Assembly: GCF_014635825.1 (NCBI RefSeq) | Contig: NZ_BMDO01000010.1 | Location: 1-64,000 of the forward strand | Direction: 5' to 3' | DNA length: 64,000 bases | Source: Mucilaginibacter galii | GTDB lineage: Bacteria; Bacteroidota; Bacteroidia; Sphingobacteriales; Sphingobacteriaceae | In this document: piece by piece, positions 9,167-16,959 of the stretch | Layout of the letters: each line of letters begins with the position of its first letter | How positions within the stretch are numbered: position 1 is the stretch's first letter | The notes under the pieces: model-generated | Database searches by the model: none | What the model was told of the DNA's origin: nothing | Seen by the model: the letters and a program-made list of their open reading frames with translations, nothing else | Position numbers and translations under genes: made by a program

Positions 9167-10075
9167 TTAGTCTTCGTGCACATGGCCCTCGTGTGAGGTT
9201 AAATCGCCCTGGCTGTTACCTGTCTTATTATTAATATGTGTGCGTTCTTCGGCCGATGCCTCATGTTCGGTATGTTGTTTACCGCTGGTGCTTTCGGCCG
9301 TTATACCGCCTGTCATGGCAGTAACCACGCTATCGGGCAGCGTATTGTTCATCGCAGTTTGTACCTTGTTGATGATACCGGGCACTACCTTGTCAGTACC
9401 GGCCATTAAACCTTCGTAAGCTGCCTCAGCAATTTCCTCTGGCTTATAAAAGACCAATTTTTTGTAAGCAACAGTATCGGTGGCGTTTGCTTTATGAAAA
9501 AAGTCGGTATCGGTAGCGTTAGGCATTAATGCCGTCAGCGTTACGTTAGTATCTTTTACTTCCTGCACCAAAGCCTCGGTAAAAGATAGTACGAATGCTT
9601 TAGAAGCGGCGTATACGGCCATTAAAGGCGTAGGCGATTTGGCTAAAGACGAAGCAAGGTTTAAGATTCTGCCCTCGTTACGAGCAAGCATATCTTTAAG
9701 GTAATACTTGGTCAAACTCATCAGCGCAATAATGTCTAAATGCACCAAGTCAATATCGCGGTCCAAATCGGTTTCGGCAAAGGCGCCGTATTCTGCCTGG
9801 CCGGCATTGTTCACCAGTACATCAACAGTAATACCCCATTGGGTGGTTTGCTCATAAACTTCTTTTGCTGCGCCGGGCTTAAACAAATCTTTAGCCAAGG
9901 TTTTAACTTGTATGTTGTATTGCTGTTCAAATTGGCGGGCCACGTCATCAAGACGTTCGTCGCTGCGGCTTACAATAATGAGATTGTATCCGTCTTTGGC
10001 AAACAGTTTAGATAGTTCGTAACCTATTCCGCTGGTTCCGCCAGTTATTAATGCGTATTTCTGAGTAGTTGTCAT
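9167..10075 (-). CDS. Short-chain dehydrogenase/reductase with acidic His-rich tail
   Basis: NAD(P)-dependent oxidoreductase. The Rossmann motif ITGGTSGIG lies at about residues 9-17, NNAG at about 90, the catalytic Ser in LNLASSLA, and YAASK as the catalytic Tyr/Lys pair. The ATG giving MTTTQKYALITGG is preferred; a further 10 codons upstream are open but add a non-family extension. The last 50 residues are unlike the SDR core, rich in Glu, His and Asp (EHEASAEERTHIN, HEGHVHED), and could bind metal or be disordered. Substrate unknown. Confidence 0.88.
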   Translation of the reverse strand: MTTTQKYALITGGTSGIGYELSKLFAKDGYNLIIVSRSDERLDDVARQFEQQYNIQVKTLAKDLFKPGAAKEVYEQTTQWGITVDVLVNNAGQAEYGAFAETDLDRDIDLVHLDIIALMSLTKYYLKDMLARNEGRILNLASSLAKSPTPLMAVYAASKAFVLSFTEALVQEVKDTNVTLTALMPNATDTDFFHKANATDTVAYKKLVFYKPEEIAEAAYEGLMAGTDKVVPGIINKVQTAMNNTLPDSVVTAMTGGITAESTSGKQHTEHEASAEERTHINNKTGNSQGDLTSHEGHVHED

Positions 10076-10204
10076 GGCTTGTATATTTACTATAAACAAC
10101 CACAAAATCCATTTTTAGTTTATTAATTTTCTCCGAAAGAAATAATCTTAGAATTATGGATACCTAAGCGCCAAAGGTAGCCTTCATGATTAGTGATCTG
10201 CTTA

Positions 10205-10852
10205 TCAATTTAAAGCGGGCTTTGGCTTACGCCGGGCGAAATAAATTATAGCGCCAATAATATAGATCCACCCTAATAGGCCGGGCAAGATTTGGCTATA
10301 CGGTTTATAATCTCCAAATACCGTTCCGGTAAAAGCAGAAGTAATGGCAATAAACGAACTGGTCATTTTATAAATATGCTCTGATAGCCAGAGCCGCTTG
10401 CGAACTTCAACAGACATAACTGCCCGAAAAACATCATATAAACAAACCACCAATAAGGCACCCAATATAGAGTAGGTAACTACAGGAGCCCAAAACATGC
10501 CGGTACGCTGCAAGTAATATACGTAGCCGCCGGCAATGCCTAACGATACTGAAGGCACTACGTAATCATACCACAATGGCCTCATACCCTTTAACCGCAA
10601 AGTTCTAACACCACTCCAGGCGGTGTACCCGCTTAGTACAGTAACCACCAATAGAAAAATGCTTCTTTTAAAAATAAGTACGCCAAATAAACCCGTTACC
10701 ACCACCACAACCATGGTTCTAACATACCAACGGCCAGTGTTAATGTGCAAGCCTTTGCCTTTAGGCACAATCATGGTAATAAGGCCCAGCAACAAAGCAA
10801 TGCTGCCAAAGCAAATATGAATTATAATATTAAGCCGGTGAGCCCACTCCAT
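10205..10852 (-). CDS. Polytopic membrane protein of unknown function
   Basis: 215 residues with about six hydrophobic helices (IIIHICFGSIALLLGLI, TMVVVVVTGLFGVLIF, IFLLVVTVLSGYTAW, VVTYSILGALLVVCLY and others) and a positively charged cytoplasmic end (FARRKPKPALN). A conserved-looking stretch, KGKGLHINTGRWYVRTM, resembles DUF2306-type membrane proteins, but I am not certain. No catalytic motif is seen. A single gene with no close partner on the strand. Confidence 0.75.
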   Translation of the reverse strand: MEWAHRLNIIIHICFGSIALLLGLITMIVPKGKGLHINTGRWYVRTMVVVVVTGLFGVLIFKRSIFLLVVTVLSGYTAWSGVRTLRLKGMRPLWYDYVVPSVSLGIAGGYVYYLQRTGMFWAPVVTYSILGALLVVCLYDVFRAVMSVEVRKRLWLSEHIYKMTSSFIAITSAFTGTVFGDYKPYSQILPGLLGWIYIIGAIIYFARRKPKPALN

Positions 10853-10909
10853 ATACTGATAAGATTTAGTTAAAAATACGTTTAATACTTAGCGGAACAC
10901 AAACTTTCG

Positions 10910-11004
10910 GACGGATGGCACGGTATGCCCGACGGATGGCGTCACGCAAAATGAATTGAAAGCTTTCGGCTTTATACTTTCGGCTTTCGGCCTAAAACTT
11001 TAAT
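10910..11004. repeat. Short repeats with 7-bp periodicity upstream of the helicase gene
   Basis: GACGGATGGC occurs twice (10910 and 10931), 21 bp apart, which is three heptads. From 10963 the sequence then runs in 7-bp steps CTTTCGG, CTTTATA, CTTTCGG, CTTTCGG, CCTAAAA, CTTTAAT. It occupies the promoter and leader region of the helicase gene. Confidence 0.6.
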
Positions 11005-11033
11005 TTCGCAGTTCAAGAAAAGAGGAAAAAGAT

Positions 11034-13322
11034 TTGGATTACTTAGAGGGATTAAATCCACAGCAGCGCGGTGCCGCCGAACAAATTAACGGCCCTGTAA
11101 TGATCATAGCGGGTGCAGGTTCGGGCAAAACGCGTGTTATTACCTACCGGGTAGCTCACCTTATACATACCGGCGTTGATGCCTTTAATATACTGGTGCT
11201 TACCTTTACCAACAAGGCAGCCAAAGAAATGCGCGAGCGTATTACCAAAGTTGTGGGCCCCGAAGCCAAAAATATTTGGATGGGTACCTTTCACTCCGTA
11301 TTTGCAAAAATACTTCGGGTTGAAGGCACCAAGATAGGTTACCCCAGTAATTTTACCATTTACGATACCGACGACAGCAAGAGTGTACTGCGTGCCGTGT
11401 TGAAGGAAATGAATTTAGACGATAAGCTGTATAGCCCAAACTATGTGTACAACCGTATATCGGCCGCTAAAAATAATTTGGTATCGTGGGCAGAGTATCA
11501 GCAAAACGAGCAGATCCAATCTGATGATCATGCCAACGGTCGCGGGCACCTGGGTAAAGTATATGAAATGTACGCTACCCGCTGTTTCCGTTCGGGCGCT
11601 ATGGATTTTGATGATTTACTTTTTCAAACTAACCGTCTTTTAAAAGAACATACCGACGTACTTTACAAATATCAGAACAAGTTTAAATACTTAATGGTAG
11701 ATGAGTACCAGGATACCAACTTTTCGCAATACCTTATTGTGAAAAAGCTTGCCGCCATAAATGAGAACATTTGTGTGGTGGGCGATGATGCACAAAGTAT
11801 CTATGCTTTCCGCGGGGCTAACATCCAAAACATCCTCAATTTCGAAAAAGATTACCCGGACTTAAAAGTATTTAAGCTGGAACAGAATTATCGTTCTACC
11901 CAAAATATTGTGAACGTTGCCAATAGCATTATTTCCAATAATAAGGAACAGCTTAAGAAAAACGTATTTTCGGAGAAAGACCATGGTGATAAGATCAAGG
12001 TAAACCGTGCGTTTAGCGATAACGAGGAAGGTAAGACCGTGGCCGAGGCTATAATGCAAGAGCGTAGTACCAATGGCCAAAAGTGGAACGACTTTGCTAT
12101 TCTGTATCGTACCAACGCACAGTCGCGCTCTATGGAGGAAGCTTTACGCAAGCTTAATATTCCTTACAAAATTTACGGCGGACTCTCCTTCTACCAGCGT
12201 AAAGAGATCAAAGATCTGATCGCATATTTCAGGCTTACTTTTAACCCTAACGATGAAGAAGCGCTAAAGCGCGTAATTAATTACCCACGCCGGGGCATTG
12301 GCGATACCACGGTAGATCGTATTATCTTATCGGCTGGTCAAAACAACATTACCCTATGGGAGGTGATTGTTGAACCGGGTAAATACCTTGATGGCCGCAG
12401 TGCTTCGAGTGTGGGCGTGTTTTCTACCATGATCCAGAGCTTTATGGTGGTTACCAAAACACTTTCGGCTTATGACGCGGCATTGCATATAGCCCAGCAT
12501 TCAGGTTTGTTAAAAGATCTGTATGAAGATAAATCGGTAGAAGGCTTAAACCGATATGAAAACATCCAGGAGTTGTTGAACGGGATTAAGGAATTTTCGG
12601 AACGAGAAGATATTGAGGAGCGCAGCCTGGATGTATTTATGCAGGATGTAGCATTGCTAACCAATGACGATAACGACAAAAACCCCAATGCCGATACAGT
12701 TTCGTTAATGACCATCCACTCTTCTAAGGGATTGGAGTTTCCGCATGTGTTTGTGGTGGGTTTGGAAGAAAACTTGTTTCCTTCACAAATGTCGCTTAAT
12801 TCGCGCACCGATTTAGAAGAAGAACGTCGCTTGTTTTACGTGGCTGTAACCCGGGCCGAAAATAAATTGACCATCAGTTATGCTACATCGCGCTTTAAAT
12901 TTGGCACACTCATTAATTGCGAGCCAAGCCGCTTTTTAGATGAAATAGATGCGCAATACCTGGAACTTGATTTTAAAGCTAAGCCTCAAACTGGCAATCC
13001 ATTCTTCGACGATGAACGTAAAGCTTGGAGCCGCAATGCCGATACTTTTTCAAAGCCCAAGGCTGCCACTGCCCCACCGGCCGGCAAACCGGTTAAAACC
13101 ACATCCTTGCTGGCCAAAGCACACGTACCATCGCCGGGGTTTGCTCCGTCAGATACTTCGGGCTTGCAAGTAGGGATGGAAGTGGAGCACGAACGTTTCG
13201 GCTTTGGCAAGGTGATTAACCTGGAAGGCAATAAACCTGATATTAAAGCCACTATATTTTTCAAGGAAATTGGTCAAAAACAGTTACTTCTTAAGTTTGC
13301 CAAACTCAGAATTGTGAGTTAA
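11034..13322 (+). CDS. pcrA: ATP-dependent DNA helicase UvrD/PcrA
   Basis: SF1A 3'-5' helicase acting in nucleotide-excision repair, replication restart and clearing of RecA filaments. Motif I is AGAGSGKTR (about residues 26-34); motif II VDEYQDTN lies near 221-228; the motif III area is GDDAQSIYAFRGA; motif IV EQNYRST; motif V TIHSSKGLEF; motif VI RRLFYVAVTRAEN. The C-terminal 50 residues form a Tudor-like domain (GMEVEHERFGFGKVINLEG), as in PcrA/UvrD. The start is a TTG preceded by AGAGGAAAAAG, a good Shine-Dalgarno by Bacteroidota standards; it gives the family N-terminus DYLEGLNPQQ. 762 residues is full length. Confidence 0.95.
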   Translation: MDYLEGLNPQQRGAAEQINGPVMIIAGAGSGKTRVITYRVAHLIHTGVDAFNILVLTFTNKAAKEMRERITKVVGPEAKNIWMGTFHSVFAKILRVEGTKIGYPSNFTIYDTDDSKSVLRAVLKEMNLDDKLYSPNYVYNRISAAKNNLVSWAEYQQNEQIQSDDHANGRGHLGKVYEMYATRCFRSGAMDFDDLLFQTNRLLKEHTDVLYKYQNKFKYLMVDEYQDTNFSQYLIVKKLAAINENICVVGDDAQSIYAFRGANIQNILNFEKDYPDLKVFKLEQNYRSTQNIVNVANSIISNNKEQLKKNVFSEKDHGDKIKVNRAFSDNEEGKTVAEAIMQERSTNGQKWNDFAILYRTNAQSRSMEEALRKLNIPYKIYGGLSFYQRKEIKDLIAYFRLTFNPNDEEALKRVINYPRRGIGDTTVDRIILSAGQNNITLWEVIVEPGKYLDGRSASSVGVFSTMIQSFMVVTKTLSAYDAALHIAQHSGLLKDLYEDKSVEGLNRYENIQELLNGIKEFSEREDIEERSLDVFMQDVALLTNDDNDKNPNADTVSLMTIHSSKGLEFPHVFVVGLEENLFPSQMSLNSRTDLEEERRLFYVAVTRAENKLTISYATSRFKFGTLINCEPSRFLDEIDAQYLELDFKAKPQTGNPFFDDERKAWSRNADTFSKPKAATAPPAGKPVKTTSLLAKAHVPSPGFAPSDTSGLQVGMEVEHERFGFGKVINLEGNKPDIKATIFFKEIGQKQLLLKFAKLRIVS

Positions 13323-13338
13323 TTACTTTTAAACTAAA

Positions 13339-13370
13339 ACAAAAAAGCCGCTAATTAGCGGCTTTTTTGT
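13339..13370. terminator. Intrinsic terminator after the helicase
   Basis: Perfect palindrome AAAAAAGCCGCTAA/TTAGCGGCTTTTTT with the stem ending in a T-run. Confidence 0.9.
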
Positions 13371-13660
13371 TTTATGGATATTTCTTCTGCACAATCGTTA
13401 AACGAAATTTGCTTTAAGCGTCTAACTAAAATCTATTAATACAAAGGAAATCTGTAACAACATTGTTATCGTATGTACCACAATATGAGTAATTCATTAC
13501 TAAAATATTACCCAACAATTGGGGAATTAAATCAACAAGTTTAACTGTAATGAACATAATAATTGATTATTAGTGTAAAAAAGCCCTTTCTGTTTCATGG
13601 CATATGCTTTGAACATTAGGGTATACACCCTTTTCCCTAATAGGTGTTTAAACAAATTTT
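13371..13660. promoter_or_regulatory. 290-bp upstream region of the XRE gene with three dyads
   Basis: No convincing gene (a 21-codon ATG frame at 13374 was rejected). Three short dyads are visible: TAACAACATTGTTA (13455-13468), AGTAATTCATTACT (13488-13501) and GGGTATACACCC (13619-13630). The last, about 30 bp before the XRE start, is a plausible autoregulatory operator; this is inference. Confidence 0.45.
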
Positions 13661-14029
13661 ATGAGTGCCTTAATCAACAACAAAGCAGTAAATTCGGTAG
13701 GTAACAACATTCGTACACTGCGCCATCAGCGTGGCTGGAGCCAGGAGGATGTAGCCAGCCGTTTAGGAATTTCAATACCCGCGTTTTCAAAAATTGAAAC
13801 GGGTATCACGGATGTAAATCTTTCGCGCCTGGAACAAATTGCAAACATCTACGAGATTAGTGTAGTGCAATTATTAGGCTTAGGTTTAACCGAAACCGAA
13901 AAGCAATACTCGAGTATGAGTGCAGCGCAAAAAAAGCTAACCGATCGTGAAGCAGAAATTGCTGATTTACAACGTAAGGTTATTGAACTGTATGAAGAAT
14001 TACATAACAGAAAATCTGTTGCCGTATAA
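13661..14029 (+). CDS. XRE-family HTH regulator with C-terminal coiled coil
   Basis: DNA-binding regulator. Residues about 15-70 form a Cro/CI helix-turn-helix (IRTLRHQRGWSQEDVASRLG, then ISIPAFSKIETGITDVNLSR). A linker of about 20 residues leads to a predicted coiled coil (TDREAEIADLQRKVIELYEE) that probably dimerises it. The C-terminal part matches, almost residue for residue, the end of a second gene cut by the right edge of this window, so this genome has at least two such regulators. No toxin-like partner adjoins it. Targets unknown; self-regulation through upstream dyads is possible. Confidence 0.88.
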   Translation: MSALINNKAVNSVGNNIRTLRHQRGWSQEDVASRLGISIPAFSKIETGITDVNLSRLEQIANIYEISVVQLLGLGLTETEKQYSSMSAAQKKLTDREAEIADLQRKVIELYEELHNRKSVAV

Positions 14030-14100
14030 ATACGTACGCTGTTTGTAATAACTGACACTTATGTTGTATTAAAAAGATACCACTTAAGGTTTTATGGCCC

Positions 14101-14164
14101 ATGCCGCAGCAATTGATTAAACGATAGGTTAATTCCGTTTACTTATAATCAATTATTGCGGCAT
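14101..14164. terminator. Long inverted repeat after the XRE gene
   Basis: Two 19-bp arms (14101-14119 and 14146-14164; ATGCCGCA against TGCGGCAT at the ends) match at 17 positions and enclose a 26-bp loop, followed by a few T's. It could terminate the XRE transcript or be a protein-binding site. Confidence 0.45.
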
Positions 14165-14237
14165 TTTCCATTAAATGAACTTTTTAAATGTTTTTGGAGT
14201 AATAATTGTCGCGGTGTAGTTGTAAAAATTACAGATT

Positions 14238-14540
14238 ATGACAATGAACTATTTGCTTTCAACATCTCCAGATGCAGCAGTAAAGTTAGGTACCATCCAC
14301 GACCCAGATACCAAACTTAAGGTAACAGTAATTGATCTGTTAAAATCTAAATTTAAACCCCGCAAGGGTGAAGTAAGATTCTTTGTTACCGCAGGTAACG
14401 AAACACTTGCATTTGAGACTCAGGGCTATCGCAAGCACCGTAAGTTACTGATTTTAGAAATGGTGGCCTGGTATTGTGTTTATTTAGGCTTGCTAGAAGC
14501 GCAGATACACTCAAGTTTACCTATGCTCAAGTTAGGCTAA
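14238..14540 (+). CDS. Small hypothetical protein (100 aa)
   Basis: Not recognised. A basic protein with no signal peptide. The middle part (DTKLKVTVIDLLKSKFKPRK, GEVRFFVTAGNETLAFETQG) looks like a small beta-alpha fold. The final third is hydrophobic (LLILEMVAWYCVYLGLLEAQ) and could be one amphipathic or membrane helix. An alternative start two codons in (MNYLLS) is equally good. It converges on the TPR receptor gene with only 11 bp between the stops. Real status is likely but unproven. Confidence 0.55.
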   Translation: MTMNYLLSTSPDAAVKLGTIHDPDTKLKVTVIDLLKSKFKPRKGEVRFFVTAGNETLAFETQGYRKHRKLLILEMVAWYCVYLGLLEAQIHSSLPMLKLG

Positions 14541-14551
14541 CATCATTGGTG

Positions 14552-15997
14552 TTAGAAACCGGCACGTTCAGGATTGTGAAGCATATCACTCATATCAATG
14601 ATTTTGTCATCAATTTCCGATACGCACTTGATCATCATCTGTATACATTCTTCCTGACTTACCAGCCCCTCCCTTTCCAGGTTCATGAGTCCTTTTAAAG
14701 TGGCAATTGGTCCGCGTATTTGATGCGACAAATGCGAAGAGTATTCTGAAAGCTTCCTGTTCTTCAACTGAAGATCTTTTGTGCGCTCGTCAATGATCTC
14801 TTCCAGGTGATGATTGATCCGGTCGAGGTTATCTTTTTGGTTAGATACTTCGGCGTTTAAGGCCGTTAACTTTTTATTGGTATCGGCCTTACGTTTTACG
14901 TTGTTAATAAGCAGTACAATTACCAGCACTAAAAATACAGCCAGTACAACTACGGCAATAAATATAATGCGGTCATAATGCTGCCTGAGTAATATTTGTT
15001 CATTCTTTTGCCTCAAAGCTTCCTGACGGTATTTGGCCTGCGACAGGCTGATGGCAGCAGAAGTTCGTGAAGAGTAATTAATACTATCCTGCTGATAAAT
15101 AACCTGCAAGTATTTAAGCGCCTGCTCATAATTCTTGCGTTTAAGTTCCAATTGGTAAGAAGTCAATTGGTAATCATGCAAAACACCCTCATTTTTCACA
15201 AGTGCAGCATAAGCCTTACCCTCTACTAAACTGGCTTCGGCCCTATTATAATCTTGTTCCGACACATAAATTTCGGCCAGTGTAACGTTGATCTGAGCTA
15301 CACGTTGATTCAGATCCAGCTCTTTGGCTTTGTTCAACGCATCAAACAAGTATTTTTTCGCCTTATCTTTTGCCCCGGTTGAGTAGTTTATTACACCCAA
15401 ATTTTGCAGCAAAGTAACCTCCAGTTCAGGATTGCCAATATTATTGATAATGCTGTAGCTCTTTTGGTAACTGTTTAGAGCCTTGGAATAGTTTTTCTGA
15501 AGCTGGTAAATGTTCCCGAAATTGAGGTATAAAGAAGCTAAAAGATTTTGATTAGCAATCTTCCCCGACTTGTAAAGATCCATTGCCGAATTTAAATATT
15601 CAATACATTTATCTGCATCAATGCTCATATATAACGAGCTGATGTTAAGATATATACGAACCTCACCTATAACGCTTTGTATAGATTGATATTTATCCAA
15701 AGCGAGAAGATAACTTTCAATTGCTCTTTCACTATTGCCTAAATAATATTCGCCCAAACCCTTAATACGATATGCGTCTGCAGCACCCTTTGCAAAGTTA
15801 ACTTTGTTGGCCAGCGATAAAGCTTTATCGGCATACTTTACAGTTTGCGAGGCGTCGGTTAAACGCATGTCAAAACCCTTGGCAATTAAGTCTAATACCT
15901 GGGTGGTATCTTGCTTTATACTACTGATACCGGCACGTGCCGATGACGCGCTACTAATAACAATCAATAGAATTATACAAGCAAAAAATCTCTTCAT
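14552..15997 (-). CDS. TPR receptor with histidine-kinase H-box but no ATPase domain
   Basis: A signal peptide (MKRFFACIILLIVISSASSA) is followed by about eight periplasmic TPR-like helical pairs (residues 35-310). One membrane helix comes next (IIFIAVVVLAVFLVLVIVLL), then a cytoplasmic coiled coil with RINHHLEEIIDERTKDLQLK. The end is a DHp-like segment whose H-box reads SSHLSHQIRGPIATLKGL. The protein stops 50 residues later with no N, G1 or G2 box, so it cannot bind ATP as a kinase by itself. It could be phosphorylated in trans, act as a scaffold, or be a natural truncation. It diverges from two small secreted peptides, 168 bp away. Confidence 0.85.
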   Translation of the reverse strand: MKRFFACIILLIVISSASSARAGISSIKQDTTQVLDLIAKGFDMRLTDASQTVKYADKALSLANKVNFAKGAADAYRIKGLGEYYLGNSERAIESYLLALDKYQSIQSVIGEVRIYLNISSLYMSIDADKCIEYLNSAMDLYKSGKIANQNLLASLYLNFGNIYQLQKNYSKALNSYQKSYSIINNIGNPELEVTLLQNLGVINYSTGAKDKAKKYLFDALNKAKELDLNQRVAQINVTLAEIYVSEQDYNRAEASLVEGKAYAALVKNEGVLHDYQLTSYQLELKRKNYEQALKYLQVIYQQDSINYSSRTSAAISLSQAKYRQEALRQKNEQILLRQHYDRIIFIAVVVLAVFLVLVIVLLINNVKRKADTNKKLTALNAEVSNQKDNLDRINHHLEEIIDERTKDLQLKNRKLSEYSSHLSHQIRGPIATLKGLMNLEREGLVSQEECIQMMIKCVSEIDDKIIDMSDMLHNPERAGF

Positions 15998-16085
15998 TTA
16001 GGCCTTATTACGGTATGTCGTATCAAATGTTATAAATATATAAAGAATGGAGATGCAATAGGCCGAAAAATTATTTTTTTATTTT

Positions 16086-16116
16086 TTTGGCGATATTAAA
16101 AACTTCTTTACATTTG
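16086..16116 (+). promoter_or_regulatory. Promoter for the two small peptide genes
   Basis: A -33 element TTTG (16086-16089), 19 bp spacer and -7 box TACATTTG (16109-16116) match the Bacteroidota primary-sigma consensus TTTG...TAnnTTTG. Transcription would start near 16122, leaving a leader of roughly 40 nt before the first ATG. Confidence 0.65.
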
Positions 16117-16164
16117 CAGTGTTACTTTAAATAACACACATAAAACACTATTAAACATATTATT

Positions 16165-16359
16165 ATGAAAAAGATTTTTTTAATCGCAGCTTTCTTTGTT
16201 TCAACCGGAATCATTTCTTCTTGCACTAAAGAAAACAACGTAACTCCTGTTGCCAAGTCATTATCTGCTACTACTGAAGATGAACTTTCAGAATGCCAAA
16301 ATTGCTTAGGTACCGGTGATGGTGGTGTTGATCGTCCTACTCCTCCTAAAAAACCGTGA
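16165..16359 (+). CDS. Small lipoprotein peptide with C-terminal LGTGDGG motif
   Basis: 64 residues with a lipoprotein signal (MKKIFLIAAFFVSTGIISSC, Cys20). The mature part is short, with a CQNC pair (44-47) running straight into LGTGDGG (48-54) and a Pro/Lys tail. The next gene downstream ends in nearly the same motif. It is too small for an enzyme; a secreted signal, a ribosomally made peptide precursor or a structural lipoprotein are all possible. A strong promoter precedes it. Family not recognised. Confidence 0.75.
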   Translation: MKKIFLIAAFFVSTGIISSCTKENNVTPVAKSLSATTEDELSECQNCLGTGDGGVDRPTPPKKP

Positions 16360-16405
16360 TCTGTTAAAGGCCCTGTTTTTTATTAATAATTCATTCTCCG
16401 TTTCT

Positions 16406-16603
16406 ATGAAAAAGCTGATCTTACTTTCTGCATTATTTGTTGGCGCAGGCACCATGTACTCATGGAGCGATGTACAGCAGGGAAAACCCGCAACAACTAC
16501 TACAGTAGCAACCATTAAGTTGGCCGAAGCAAAAGCTTCGCTTAGTAAACAACCTGCCCGAAGTTCAAAAAACGTTTTAGGCACAGCCGACGGAGGAATT
16601 TAA
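16406..16603 (+). CDS. Small secreted peptide ending in LGTADGGI
   Basis: The start is placed at the ATG of MKKLILLSALFVGAGTMYSW, since it gives a signal peptide; the frame is open upstream but those residues are not secretion-like. The mature part is about 45 residues, Thr/Ala/Lys-rich, and ends exactly in LGTADGGI. It lies 46 bp after the first peptide gene and is probably on the same transcript. It has no lipobox Cys, so it may be released, unlike its neighbour. Function unknown; the shared terminal motif suggests a common recognition or processing signal. Confidence 0.7.
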   Translation: MKKLILLSALFVGAGTMYSWSDVQQGKPATTTTVATIKLAEAKASLSKQPARSSKNVLGTADGGI

Positions 16604-16913
16604 TTAATCAGTTGATTTCATATCAATTTTTGCAAGGCTTTATAATATAACAGTTTTAGCTTATTATAGGCTATACAAATATATACATATAGCCTTGAAG
16701 TTAAGGGTAGTTTAATTATTGCGAAATGATTTTAAACTTATTGTGAATAAGCATTGTAAAGATTTCTCTGTAAAATAATACCTTAACAAGCAGCAAAATA
16801 GCTTTCATAAGTTATTAGTTACCTTTTGAAAAGCAATATAATGTTGGTAAATAATTCCCGGTGTGGATTAATTTACTTTACGGCGATATTTTTTGATGAT
16901 GCTTATATACCTG
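16604..16913. other. AT-rich spacer, no gene seen
   Basis: Holds one hairpin, AGGCTATA (16668-16675) with TATAGCCT (16688-16695), which lacks a T-run and may still end the peptide transcript. A 38-codon ATG frame at 16840 overlaps the next promoter and is not credible. Confidence 0.5.
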
Positions 16914-16940
16914 TTTGGGTATTTATAAATTATATCTTTG
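16914..16940 (+). promoter_or_regulatory. Promoter for the M20 dipeptidase
   Basis: TTTG at 16914-16917 and the -7 box TATCTTTG at 16933-16940, 15 bp apart (slightly short). The ATG used for the dipeptidase lies 19 bp after the -7 box. This supports the downstream start rather than the longer open frame. Confidence 0.5.
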
Positions 16941-16959
16941 TTGCCTTAGCAATTTAGAT

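Noticed and set aside
13374-13439. 21-codon ATG frame after the helicase terminator
   Set aside because: Too short, no ribosome site or signal peptide, no similarity to small proteins nearby.
13661-14540. XRE regulator plus the 100-aa gene as a toxin-antitoxin pair
   Set aside because: The genes are 208 bp apart with a large inverted repeat between, and the second has no toxin motif.
16840-16956. 38-codon frame before the dipeptidase
   Set aside because: It covers the dipeptidase promoter and has no signal or conserved feature.
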